A stretch of DNA of 64,000 nt from Trachythela sp. YZ-2020 (taxonomy: Eukaryota > Cnidaria > Anthozoa > Malacalcyonacea > Clavulariidae). Under the pieces are notes generated by a model, which did not search any database, was not told the DNA's origin, and saw only the letters and a program-made list of their open reading frames with translations. The DNA lies in assembly GCA_016169945.1 (NCBI GenBank), contig JADLSH010000099.1, positions 620,001-684,000 of the forward strand, given 5' to 3'. This document shows, piece by piece, positions 22,561 to 34,084 of this stretch (positions are counted from its first letter, which is position 1; the number at the start of each line of letters is the position of its first letter). A program made the position numbers and the translations under genes.

Positions 22561-24748
22561 CTTCCTCTGGGTAAGGTTTTGGAATGACAATTTGGTACCG
22601 GACAGACCAATCGTCATCGACATTAACATCGGGTGGTCGCCATTTTCTCATTAAAATACCGTTTTGGATAAAGTATCCCATTGCCTGGCCTGAAATCTCT
22701 CTTTCATCGAAAGCTTGTTGAATTAATAGAGCTATCTCGGGATCATTCTTTTGCTCGTTAATGAGATTAGATGTTGACACGCTTTTAGTATCAGCCGCAT
22801 TGTTTTCCATAGTCTGTGTTTTTGCTGCACTATTATCAAATATATGTGTAAGAAAAGTATCGGACAAATCATGGGATAAATCAAGTTCATCTTCGTTACT
22901 GTTCTCTAATTGGTGTTTTGCCATTGCTCTGGTGACCGCACATGATGGATATAAATTTGGAATTTCCTGTTCAATGACATCGGAAATGTGTGTTAAGCAT
23001 GGTTTATTTGTTACTATAGGATTGACTGTTACTTTTTCGCCCGCAAGATCATTTCCTAATAACAACTGAATTCCATCGAAAGGCAAAGAATCGATGATAC
23101 CTATCGGAACATATCCGGAGACTAAATCTGAATGCAATTTAATGTTGTGCAAAGGAACTGAACTGTAATCACTGGAGTGAACTCCTTTTATTAAAACATT
23201 GGTCCCGGAATATGATTCCTCAGAAAATGGCAATGTGTTTGTCAATATTAAGGATTGAGATGCACCAGTATCTCGTAAGATTTGAATTGGAATAAATTGT
23301 GTTGGATTGCTTAAAAGTGAAACATTAGCCTTATTACCAAATGGTTCAAATATCTTCATAGGGTCAGCATTGGCTTTGACCTCTATTAAATCCTCAGAAA
23401 TAACACTGGCATTATTATTATTATCAAAACCAGATGTAGCTTGTTGATCCTGTGTTGATCGTGAAATAAAACCTGTTGGTTTTGTTTGGTTCTGTGGATT
23501 TTTGTAACAAACCGACATAGTGTGTCCTTTACGCTTACAATAATCGCAAGTGACGGTATTGAAAGGTGGTTTATTTTGCTTGCTCTGAAATTCCGGTGTT
23601 CTAGTCTGACTATTCGACTGGAAATTGGATGTTGGTCGTCGCCAACTATTTGAGTCACGCGATGCTCTGGAATCATTGTAGTTTGTTTTGGTCTCTCGGT
23701 TATCGCTCTGAAATTTTCTGGCCGATATTTGCCTGTTGTCAAATATATTCTGTGGTTTAAATGGAAACGTTGATTGTGGATTATTTCCAAATGTATGCTT
23801 GTGCGTCAAGGCGAAATCGTCTGCCAAACGGGCCGCTGCAATAGAACTCTCAGGCTTTTGTTCGTTTATAAATGTGCGGACTTCGGCATTAATGCAACGT
23901 TTGAATTCTTCGATTAACATTAATTCGCGCAATTTTTTGTAATCTTTAGCAATTTGCTCGGATAAGCACCATCGGTCAAACAACTGCTCTTTTACTTGAG
24001 CGAATTGAACATACATTTTATGGTTGGTTTTCTCGAAATTTCGAAATTTTTGGCGGTATGTTTCTGGAACCAACTCATAACCTTTAAGGATAAGTTCCTT
24101 TACCGTCTCGTAATCCGCCGATAATTCGATTGAAAGTTGCGAATAAATTTCTCGAGCTTTACCAAATAGAACGCTTTGTAACAGCATTGTCCAGCTGTCT
24201 TTAGGCCAATTACAATTTGTGGCAATTTTCTCGAAATGTAAAAAATACTGATCAACTTCCCGTTCCTGGAAAGGTGGAACCATTCGGACATGTTTGGTTA
24301 CGTCAAATTTATGACCCAAAGTTGATTCAGGGTTATGCGCTTTAGCTTGTACTTGTGCTTGTAATTCTAATTTTTTTAATTCTATTTCATGCTCCCTTAC
24401 TCTCTCCTCTTTCTCTCGTTCGCACTCGCGCTTCTCTCGTTCTCTTTCCCACAATATTTGCTCTTGATCTCTCTGCCACTGTCTATCTTTCTCGTTTGTC
24501 TCATTTTCACTGCTGTTATTTTCTACACTTATAGTATCCTTAGGCTGTTCTATGAAAGCAGACTGTTCGAATGTTTTTTCTTTCACAAAGTGTTACTTAA
24601 TTAAGTCATATACTTCGCACTTTCTTAATGAGCTTCTTATTTCTAGTTCTAAATGCTTGCCTAGCGCAATAAGGTCATCCTTTCTTAGGTTATTGAATTT
24701 TTCAAGCGCTGGTTCCAACATAAATTCTTCTGGATTGAATTCTGACAT
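22061..24748 (-). pseudogene. Gag-protease-integrase polyprotein of the Ty3/gypsy element, interrupted
   Basis: A start ATG lies at 24748-24746, followed by 51 codons with a helix-rich SAP-like look. An in-frame TAA (24595-24593) follows, and then 844 more codons in the same frame to TAG at 22061. Order after the TAA: a highly charged Glu/Arg region; a capsid-like region with HFEKIATNCNWPKDSW and a SCAN-like helical segment (YRQKFRNFEKTNHKM through RLADDFALTHK); a CX2CX4HX4C knuckle (CDYCKRKGHTMSVC); protease DTGAS (about 23276-23257). Integrase comes last: an HHCC domain (HETPLSGHLG, CKTCHTCQ), then the first two catalytic Asp (MIDCVGP, SDQGSNF). The catalytic Glu and C-terminal domain are missing. 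Confidence 0.9.
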
Positions 24749-24912
24749 GTTTAACTAATTAAGGTATCTGGTTTCGCACTTAACACTATGACGCAGAATG
24801 TACTTTTCAAATTCCGCTTATCTTATCAATGAAATGACTTTTCTTTTTTTTTTCTCGACGACTTTTTTGAAATGCTACTTTACTTTCTGAATAACTGTTT
24901 AAACTGATTTTA
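24749..24912 (-). other. 5' leader of the Ty3/gypsy element
   Basis: Noncoding stretch between primer-binding site and Gag ATG, with a homopolymer-rich part near 24840-24870. No gene seen. Confidence 0.6.
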
Positions 24913-24930
24913 TTCCCGCCTGAGCCCCCA
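24913..24930 (-). other. Primer-binding site
   Basis: On the minus strand, TGGGGGCTCAGGCGGGAA begins 2 nt after the 5' LTR. Its complement ends in CCA, as required for a tRNA 3' end. The first nine bases equal the classic tRNA-Pro primer-binding site; the rest differs at a few positions, so the exact tRNA is inferred. Confidence 0.75.
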
Positions 24931-24932
24931 AC

Positions 24933-25662
24933 TGTTACGATGCGTGTTTTAATGCGTCGACTATTTGTTTTCAAGGTGATTTTTCAACCTTAGGTTTCGG
25001 GTTCAAATTAATTAACGCCTCTCGCAACACAAATAGCATGAAACCTTATACCTTTTTATATATATTTATTTACTTTCGAATATACGTATTAGCGTCTCTA
25101 TAATATTATAATAACTTTCTTAAAACTTATCTCTCTATTCGTCTGAGCTGAGCACGACTGTGAATCTTTGTTCTTTACTTCAATAATATTCCCAATATTC
25201 TTTAGTGTATTTCACGAGGCTTAACTCTAGCCTTTTAACAATACTTCTGGCTTTATAGCCTTATAACAATACTTCAGCCTTTATTGGCCTATGAAGTATT
25301 TTAGCCTAAATGGCTCTTCTCATTTCACTCAACTTGAACTCCTTTTCTGAGCTTGTGCTCAGCTTTTATAATCAATTTTAGAGGAAGAATTCTACAACTA
25401 TGACTAATTTCCTCTACGCAATCTAGTTTGTCAAAGCAAGTTCCAGCAGAGTTTATCAACCACAAACCATGTCCTGTTTGCGTAGTTTGTGGTATACTAG
25501 GCGTTTTCTGTGGTTCTTTAATCTTTAGGTATTTGCTTACTCATGCGAGGAAGGTTACCTAAGGTCTTCCTATTATAATTATGATTATATATAGTATTTG
25601 ATATAATATATGATATATAGATTTATGTACATTATAACATGGTATAACAATGCCATGTTACA
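24933..25662 (-). repeat. 5' LTR of the Ty3/gypsy element
   Basis: A 730 bp LTR that would drive minus-strand transcription. It is about 99% identical to 19757-20483 by eye. Confidence 0.95.
25051..25064 (-). promoter_or_regulatory. TATA box in the 5' LTR
   Basis: The minus strand reads TATATATAAAAAGG, a good TATA element, so transcription would begin some 25-30 bases further in, near 25020. This is inferred from sequence alone. Confidence 0.5.
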
Positions 25663-28552
25663 ATATGGTTACGTGGTTATATGGTTATGATTTTATATGG
25701 TTATATGGTTATATGGTTATATGGTTATATGGTCATATGGTTATATGTTTATATGGTTATATGGTTATATGGTTATATGATTATATGCTTTAATGGTTTA
25801 ATGGTTATGTGGTTATATGGTTTAATGGTTATATGGTTATGTGTTTGTGTTGTGTGTGGTTATGTGGTTTTGTGGTTATGTGGTTATGTGGTTATGTGGT
25901 TATGTGGTTATGTGGTTATATGGTTATATGGTCTAATGGTTATGTGGTTATGTGGTTTAGTGGTTGTGTGGTTATATGGTTTAAAGGTTTAATGGTTATA
26001 TGGTTATGTGGTTATATGGTTATATGGTTATAGGTTATATGGTTATATGGTCACATGGTTTAATGATTATATGGTTATGGTATTATGTGGTAATGTGCTT
26101 ATGTTGTTATGTGGTTATGTGGCTATGTGGTTATGTTATTACATGGTTATGTGGTTTGTGGTTTAGTGGTTGTGTGGTTATATGACTTAATGGTTTATTG
26201 ATTATATGGTTATGTGGTTATATGGTTATATGGTTATATGGTCTAATGGTTATGTGGTTATGTGGTTTAGTGGTTGTTTGGTTATATGGTTTAATATTTA
26301 ATGGTTATATGGTTATGTGGTTATGTGGTTATATGGTTGTATGGTTATATGGTTATATTGTTATATTGTTATATGGTTTAATGGTTATATGGTTACATGG
26401 TTATGTGGTTATATGGTTATGCGGTTATATGGTTATGTTGTCTAATGGTTATGTGGTTATGTCCTTATGTGGTTTAGTGGTTGTGTGGTTATGTGGTATA
26501 ATGGTTATATGGTTATATGGTTATATGGTTATATGGTTATATGGTTATATGGTTATATGGTTATATTGTCTAATGGTTATGTGGTTATATGGTTTAGTGG
26601 TTATTTGGTTATATGGTTATGTGATTTAGTGGATATTTGGTTATATGGTTTAATGGTTTAATGGTTATATGGTTATACGGTTACGTGGTTATATGGTAAT
26701 ATGGTTGTATGGTTATGTGGTTATTTGGTTATGTGGTTTAATGGTTTAATGGTTATATGGTTATATGTTTTAATGGTTATCTGGTTATGCGGTTATATGG
26801 TTATGTGATTATGTGTTTATATGATTATATTGTTATGCGGTTATGTGTTATGTGATTATTTGGTTATATTGTTATATGGTTTAATGGTTATATGGTTATA
26901 TGGTTATATGGTTATATGGTTATATGGTTATATGGTTATATGGTTATATGGTTATATGGTTATCTGGTTAAATGGTTATATGGTTATATTGTTATATGGT
27001 TATATGGTTATATGGTTGTATGGTTATGCGGTTATGAGGTTATGTGGTTGTATGGTTATGTGGTTATGTGGCTATATGGTTTAATGGTTATGTGACTTAA
27101 TGGTTATTTGGTTTTATCGTTATATGGTTATGTGTTTATGGGTTATGTGGTTATATGGTTATGTGGTTAATGGTTATGTGGTTATGGGGTTATATGGTTA
27201 TATGGTTATATGGTTATATGGTTATGTGGTTATATGGTTACGTGGTTATGTGATTGTGTGGTTATATGGTTATATTGTTATGCGGTTATGTGCTATGTGG
27301 TTATTTGGTTATGTGGTTATGTGGTTACGTGGTTATGTGATTATGTGGTTATATGGTTATATTGTTATGCGGTTATGTGCTATGTGGTTATTTGGTTATG
27401 TGGTTATGTGGTTATGTGGTTATGTGGTTATGTGGTTATGTGGTTATGTGGTTATGCGGTTCCATGGTTATGTCGTTATGTGGTCATGTGGTTATATGGC
27501 TTAATGGTTGTGTGGTTTAATGGTTATGTGGGTATGTGGTTATATGGTTATATGGTTATGTGGTTATGTCATTATATGGTTCAATGGTTATGTGCTTTAT
27601 TTGTTATGTGTTTATGTGGTTATGTAATTATATGATTATATGGTTAAGTGGTTATGTGGTTATATGGTTTAATGGTTATATGGTTAAGTGGTTATATTGT
27701 TATGTGTTTATGTAATTATGTGGTTATATCGTTATATTGTTATGTGGTTATGTGGTTATATGGTTATATTATTATATTGTTATATGGTTATATGGTTATA
27801 TGTTTATATGGTTATATGATTATATGGTTATTTGGCTATATAGTTATATTGTTTAATGGTTTATTGGTTATGTGGTTATGTGGTTATGTGGCTTAATGGC
27901 TATGTGGTTATGTGGTTATGTGGTTATGTGGTCATGTGGTTATGTGGTTAAGTGGTTATGTGGTTACGTGGTTATGTCCTTATATGTCTATGTGGTTATG
28001 TGGTTATGTGGTTATATGGTTATGTGGTTATATGGTTATATGGTTATATGGTTATATGGTTATATGGTTATAAGGTTATATGGTTATATGGTTATATGGT
28101 TATATGGTTATATGGTTATATGGTTATATGGTTATATGGTTATATGGTTATATGGTTATATGGTTATATGGTTATGTGGTTATATGGTTATATGGTTGTA
28201 TGGTTATGTGGTTATGTGGTTATATGGTTTAATGGTTATGTGACTTAATGGTTATTTGGTTTTATCGTTATATGGTTATGTGTTTATGTGGTTATGTGGT
28301 TATATGGTTATGTGGTTATGTGGTTATGTGGTTATGTGGTTATGGGGTTATATGGTTATATGGTTATGTGGTTATTTGGTTATGTGGTTATGTGGTTATG
28401 TGAATACGTGGTTATGTGGTTATGTGGTTATGTGGTTATGTGGTTATGTGGTTATGTGGTTATGTCGTTATATGGTTATGTGGTTATACGGTTATGTGGT
28501 TATACGGTTATGTGGTAATGCGGTTATGTGTTTATGTGGTTATGTGGTTATA
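25663..28552 (+). repeat. GGTTATAT octamer satellite, block 4
   Basis: The array resumes after the ATAT target duplication. Its left part (to about 26.7 kb) resembles blocks 1-3: 26000-26450 matches 14220-14740. Its right part (from about 27.1 kb) uses the string TGGTTTTATCGTTATATGG, shared only with arrays further right. No gene. Confidence 0.96.
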
Positions 28553-28620
28553 CCACATAGCCATTAAGACCACATAGCCATTAAGACCACATAGCCATTA
28601 AAACCACATAGCCATTAAGA
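28553..28620 (-). repeat. Four inverted 17 bp satellite units at the LINE junction
   Basis: CCACATAGCCATTAAGA occurs four times in tandem (28553, 28570, 28587, 28604; the third ends AAAA). It is the reverse complement of the array string TCTTAATGGCTATGTGG, one base off the string near 27891. The flip point forms an 8 bp palindrome (TATGTGGT-TAT-ACCACATA). Confidence 0.93.
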
Positions 28621-29145
28621 ATCAGGAAGTTTCTTAGCCTTGACTGTACACAGACCCTGGTAAACGCATTTGTGGTTAGCCGTCTCGATTATTGCAACAG
28701 CTTATTGTTTGGATTACCTGACAACCAATTACGTAAGCTCCAACGTGTCCAGAACGCAGCTGCGAGGCTCATTTGTAATGTTGGACGGTTTAACCATATT
28801 ACTCCTTCTCTAATGGGTCTTCACTGGCTACCTATGACCTACAGAATTCAGTTCAAAATCTTGCTTCTCACGTTCAAAGCACTTAACGGACTTGCTCCAG
28901 AATATATTTCAGAACTCTTAGAACTAAAGATTACGTCGAGATATAATCTTAGATCATCGAATGACAAGCACCTACTAGAGCATCCGAAAATAAGAAGTAA
29001 AGCTACTCTGGGTGACCGCTCCTTTATTGTTGCGGCACCCAAGCTCTGGAACAATCTTCCAAATTCTCTGCGTACTATTTCGAACGTTGATAGTTTTAAA
29101 CGTATGCTTAAAACACACCTTTTTAAAATAGCATACAACTGTTAA
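28621..29145 (+). pseudogene. LINE ORF2 C-terminal fragment, copy 1
   Basis: The open frame runs from the truncation point to TAA at 29143-29145 (174 codons). It begins IRKFLSLDCTQTLVNAFVVSRLDYCN and contains LQRVQNAAARLICN, HITPSLMGLHWLP, RIQFKILLLTFKALNG, LRSSNDKHLLEH, AAPKLWNNLP and SFKRMLKTHLFK. These are standard for the region after the RT domain in CR1/L2-like LINEs. RT catalytic residues and endonuclease are absent, so no activity is possible. Compared with copies 2 and 3 it differs at about eight residues and keeps HWLP where they have HWLN, so it is closer to the family norm. It has no ATG at the start and is not expected to be translated on its own. Confidence 0.88.
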
Positions 29146-29263
29146 AATATTTCTTTACATTTATTATTCTTAGTTAGTACTTATAGTTTGATGTAAATAT
29201 TTTTTAGTCTGAATAACTACTATCATGACATTGTAAATCCTGTAATTGGTTCTCTTTTGTAAT

Positions 29264-29296
29264 GCGCCTGTGAGCATCTTTTTATGAAACAGGCGC
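29264..29296 (+). other. LINE 3' stem-loop
   Basis: A perfect 7 bp stem GCGCCTG...CAGGCGC with a 19 nt loop, about 20 bp from the 3' end. LINE RTs of several clades recognise such 3' hairpins. It is conserved in copy 2, but copy 3 has CAGGCTC, breaking one pair. Confidence 0.75.
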
Positions 29297-29315
29297 AATA
29301 TAAGTAATTAAATTA

Positions 29316-29965
29316 TGTTATATGGTTTAATGGTTATATGCTTATGCGGCTATATGGTTAAATGGTCTAATGGTTATGTGGTTATGGGTTATGTGGTTTA
29401 TTGGTTATGTAGTTATATGGTTTAATGATTTAATGGTTATATGGTTATGTGGTTATATGGTTATATGGTTATATGGTTACATGGTTATATGGCTATATGG
29501 TTATGTGGTTATATGGTTATATGGATATATGGTTATATGGTTATATGGTTATATGGTTATATGGTTATATGGTTATATGGTAATATGGTTATATGGTTAT
29601 ATGGTTATATAGTTATATGGTTTAATGGTTTAATGGTTATATGGTTTTATGATTATGTCGTTATGTGGTTATGTGGTTTAATGGTTATCTGGTTTTTTCG
29701 TTATATGCTTATGTGGTTATGTGGCTTTGTGGTTATGTGGTTATATGGTTATATGGTTATGTGGTTATGTGGTTATGTGGTTATGCATTTGTGTGCTTAT
29801 GTGGTTATATGGTTATATGGTTATATGGTTATATATTTACATGCTTTAAAGTTTTATTGGTGATGTGGTTATGTGGTTATATGGTTTAATGGTTATGTGG
29901 TTATGTGGTTACGTGGTTATGTGGTTATGTGGTTACGTGGTTATGTCGTTATATGGTTATCTGGT
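29316..29965 (+). repeat. GGTTATAT octamer satellite, block 5
   Basis: Array in the same orientation. Its first 300 bases match the sequence after LINE copies 2 and 3 (41366 and 53358 onward). Confidence 0.95.
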
Positions 29966-30394
29966 TAAGCCAATTTATAGATCACAATGTATAAATTTAA
30001 GCTAATGAGACAACACATTAACTTGAGGTTTGTTTTACTATACAACAAGTGGGAAAAGCCTGTCAACACCCACTAAATTCACAACAAAATATCTCTGATC
30101 AAAGTTCATCGAATGACTCTATTGCCAATCATATTTCAATGACCATATGTAAAGCGCGCTATATAACGTCAAGCGTGTCACTTTGCCGAATGTTTCAACT
30201 GAATAAACACGAAATTCTGCAAGAATTAAAATTTACATAATATGCGAAGTGCTTTGGACGGTGTTATGGACGGTGCGAGAACTTAGGCGATTCGAACACT
30301 GGATTCGAATGCTAAATATGTCGACGCGAGACCTCCTTCGGCACAAGAACTATACCCAACAAGATTAATGCGAACGACGGGCAGGCGGGGCAGC

Positions 30395-30617
30395 ATGGCG
30401 AATAACGACGTGGTTTTATATCTACAATCAGAACTCACTGATGCAGAGCAAGCATGACAGTTGTGGTATTATTCCTCCCATGGTCCAAGAAATATGCCAG
30501 CTCAATTCCGCTATAAAGTTAGTACGGACAGACGCCAACCAGTCAACAGATCCGACCAACTCGACGTGCTGAATATAACACAATTGGTTGCCTCGCATGT
30601 GGCCCATGCGGGGCGTC
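30395..30617 (+). pseudogene. Possible degenerate exon
   Basis: Within AT-rich DNA, a GC-richer patch has ATG in good context (CAGCATGGCG). It then gives 20 codons, a TGA (30455-30457) and 53 more codons in the same frame (QLWYYSSHGPRNMPAQFRYK...), ending at a consensus splice donor GTAAGT (30618-30623). If the TGA is a mutated codon, this is a 74-codon first exon. I do not recognise the protein. It could equally be chance. Confidence 0.25.
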
Positions 30618-31101
30618 GTAAGTATTGCCAGCAACTGACTCAAACGAATGGTATATTTCTTTTCAACCATTTTTAGTATATCTCTCAATATTTGCCATTC
30701 GATATCATAGTATTCTGGTACCATATATGTATAAATTATAACATGATATATCTCTGTAATATATCCTATTGTTATATTGATGTCCAAAGGCTATAGAAAA
30801 GAATACCATTATCGTTAAATCGGCAACACGTATTTTGTTAATGAATATTAAATACTACGATAAAATATAGTACAGTGTATCAGTTGTCAAATTTTGGTCG
30901 GAATTAGGACACGTGCACTCGAGCGTGCGTTGGCGTATGTTCACGTGAACGTCTATTAGTTGTTCAGGATTATTGCCATTATAATTATATAATTTGGGTT
31001 AACAGGACGGTATGTCCAATTTGAGCAGTATATGTCGCACTGGCATTGTCTCATTGTCAATATATCTAGTTCCTGGTAGGCACCACTTCTACTGACAGCA
31101 A

Positions 31102-31320
31102 GGTCAAAGTCTTTGAATTATAGCTGATTAACTGTATGTAAGAAAGTTACATCAATGATTTTCAACCAGGAAAGCCTTGATAGGCTATAATTTAATTAAA
31201 ATTTTCATGTAATTTAGGCCAAAAAGTTTTAAGAACTCAGATTTGCAGCAACAAAAGGGTGGCTGTATGTTGGCAACCTAAGTCAATACCCCAATATTTC
31301 ACCAAATGTCCACCACTGTA
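31102..31320 (+). repeat. Interspersed repeat family, copy 1
   Basis: About 220 bp shared with 36737-36961 in the same orientation. Shared strings include GAAAGCCTTGATAGGCTATA, GATTTGCAGCAACAAAAG and TGTTGGCAACCTAAGT. Divergence is perhaps 20%. It has no coding capacity and is probably a short non-autonomous element. Confidence 0.75.
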
Positions 31321-32195
31321 TATTAACCTACTTGATCCTATTGGTATATGCAGTTAAGTCAAAGGCTAAGCTTGTTGTCAAAGTTACTAAAAGATATCAT
31401 GGAAATAATGTGGCAGTTAATTATATTTTATTTTCAGATTGCAATTTCTTTATATACTACATAGTACTACCAACATTGTAGACTATGTTCAGATAATATT
31501 TCATATTAGCTCGTGCAAATCTCAACATGCATGTGACTGCTTTCACTGTTGTGTTCAAGCTTGAGTCGATATACTACATACACCACTGTTATCATAGTTT
31601 AGGGAAATACAGTTGGTGCCAACTTAATGTTAACCTTTAGAAAACAAATCTCGGATAATCGGGGGTCAAATGAACCTTATATATGATACACAAATCTGTT
31701 TGCTTGTTAATGTATGTAATTCAATTATTCAATCACATTCTCTGTATACTGAACATGTTGCTGTTCAAATGTAGAGACCTTTTATCGCATAGCTCTGAGT
31801 TACATATACCAGACTGTTACGTCAGATGAATTAAAAAATAAATAATTAAATAAAATAGAAAATAACAAAACAACATGCCTTGTTAGTCAGCTCTGTTGGT
31901 CGTGTTACCAACACTCCAATTATGAATTTGTGAGATAAAAAGCTTCGTGGGGGAGCTGCTGTATGTCTTGGGCCCCATCCAGGTTTCCTGTACTGCAGGT
32001 TTTTCCTGGCCTCCCTGACATCTCAGCTGTAGTATGAGTGATGGTAATGCTCAAATGGAAGTCAACTATCATCGGGCAAAAGCTGTCTTCTCTATGACTA
32101 CAGCTTTGTGGGAGATGGGTTTCTTCGTCTATGGGGAATACACTTGCAGTGTATTTGTGGGGTTGAAGTGTTCCAAATGGTCAACTTGGATCATT

Positions 32196-34063
32196 AATGT
32201 CGTTATATGGTTATATGGTTATTTGGCTATATAGTTATATGGTTTAATGGTTTATTGGTATGTGGTTATGTGGTTATGTGGCTTAATGGCTATGTGGTTA
32301 TGCGGTCATGTGGTTATGTGGTTAAGTGGTTATGTGGTTACGTGGTTATGTCCTTATATGTCTATGTGGTTATGTGGTTATGTGGTTATATGGTTATGTG
32401 GTTATATGGTTATATGGTTATATGGTATATGGTTATATGGTTACATGGTTATATGGATGTATGGTTATGCGGTTATGTGGTTATGTGGTTATGTGGTTGT
32501 ATGGTTATGTGGTTATGTTGTTATATGGTTTAATGTTTATGTGACTTAATGGTTATTTGGTTTTATCGTTATATGGTTATGTGTTTATGTGGTTATGTGG
32601 CTATATGGTTATGTGGTTACGTGGTTATGTGGTTATGTGGTTATGGGGTTATATGGTTATATGGTTACGTGGTTATTTGGTTATATGGTTGTATCTTTAT
32701 ATGGTTATATGGTTATATGGTTATATGGTTATATGGTTATATGGTTATATAGTTACATGCTTTAAAGTTTTAATGGTGATGTGGTTATGTGGATATATGG
32801 TTTAATGGTTATGTGGTTATGTGGTTACGTGGTTATGTGGTTATGTGGTTACGTGGTTATGTCGTTATGTGGTTATGTGGTTATGTTGTTTAATGGTTAT
32901 GTGGTTTAATGGTTATCTGGTTATGTGGTTATATGATTACGTGGTTATGTGATTATGTGGTTATATGGTTATATTGTTATGCGGTTATGTGGTTATTTGG
33001 TTATGTGTTTATGTGGTTATGTGGTTATGTGGTTATGTGGTTATGTGGTTATGTGGTTATGTGGTTATGCGGTTATATGGTTATGTCGTTATGTGGTTAT
33101 GTGGTTATATGGCTGAATGGTTATGTGGTTTAATGGTTATGTGAGTATGTGGTTATATGGTTATGTGGTTATGTCATTATATGGTTCAATGGTTATGTGG
33201 TTTATTTGTTATGTGTTTATGTGGTTATGTGGTTATGTAGTTATATGATTATATGGTTAATTGGTTATGTGGTTATATGGTTTAATGGTTATATGGTTAA
33301 GTTGTTATATTGTTATGTGGTTATGTGGTTATGTGATTTTATGGTTATATTATTATATTGTTATATGGTTATATGGTTATATGTCTATATGGTTATATGG
33401 TTATATGGTTATATGGTTATATGGTTATTTGGCTATATATTTATATGGTTTAATGGTTTATTGGTTATGTGGTTATGTGGTTATGTGGTTATGTGGTTAT
33501 GTGGCTTAATGGCTATGTGTTTATGTGGTCATGTGGTTATGTGGTTAAGTGGTTATGTGGTTACGTGGTTATGTCCTTGTATGTCTATGTGGTTATGTGG
33601 TTATATGGTTATATTGTTATGCGGTTATGTGGTTATTTGGTTATGTGTTTATGTGGTTAAGTGGTTATGTGGTTATGTGGTTATGTGGTTATGTGGTTAT
33701 GTGGTTATGCGGTTATATGGTTATGTCGTTATGTGGTTATGTGGTTATATGGCTGAATGGTTATGTGGTTTAATGGTTATGTGGGTATGTGGTTATATGG
33801 TTATGTGGTTATGTCATTATATGGTTCAATGGTTATGTGCTTTATTTGTTATGTGTTTATGTGGTTATGTGGTTATGTAGTTATATGATTATATGGTTAA
33901 TTGGTTATGTGGTTATATGGTTTAATGGTTATATGGTTAAGTTGTTATATTGTTATGTGGTTATGTGGTTATGTGATTTTATGCTTATATTATTATATTG
34001 TTATATGGTTATATGGTTATATGGTTATATGTCTATATGGTTATATGGTTATATGGTTATATG
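32196..34063 (+). repeat. GGTTATAT octamer satellite, block 6
   Basis: Array of the right-hand type. Strings from 33149 recur from 33789 (offset 640), giving a local tandem unit. 33390-33450 is the uninterrupted counterpart of the insertion point at 34063/39779. Confidence 0.95.
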
Positions 34064-34084
34064 CACAGTATTTTCAAAGCCATT

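Larger units (their letters stand above)
19757..25662 (-). mobile_element. Gmr1-type Ty3/gypsy LTR retrotransposon, defective
   Basis: A 5906 bp element on the minus strand with two near-identical LTRs, a primer-binding site, a polypurine tract and a 4 bp target duplication ATAT (19753-19756, 25663-25666). Coding order is Gag, zinc knuckle, protease, integrase, then RT and RNase H. Integrase before RT is Ty1/copia-like and, in Ty3/gypsy elements, marks the Gmr1 group. RNase H ends only about 55 bp before the polypurine tract, so no integrase follows it. Lesions seen: TAA in Gag, an internal deletion in integrase, a -1 frameshift in RT and a TAG before RNase H. LTR similarity indicates recent insertion. 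Confidence 0.93.
28621..29315 (+). mobile_element. 5'-truncated LINE (CR1/L2-like), copy 1
   Basis: The 3' end of a non-LTR retrotransposon: the C-terminal part of ORF2, then about 165 bp of 3' untranslated region. That region has a stem-loop GCGCCTG/CAGGCGC (29264-29270/29290-29296) and an AT-rich tail. The 5' edge begins directly after the inverted satellite units. Confidence 0.88.
29966..32195 (+). other. AT-rich non-satellite DNA without a recognised gene
   Basis: About 2.2 kb of complex DNA between arrays. It holds one possible broken exon (30395-30617) and one member of an interspersed repeat (about 31102-31320). The last 300 bases (31900-32195) are less AT-rich and look like another repeat. 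I found no terminal repeats and no clean empty site. Confidence 0.7.

Noticed and set aside
28553..28620. CRISPR-like array of short direct repeats
   Set aside because: The 17-mers are contiguous with no spacers and are satellite-derived.
30428..30787. 119-codon minus-strand ORF
   Set aside because: It starts at TTG, overlaps the stronger plus-strand candidate exon and has no recognisable domain.
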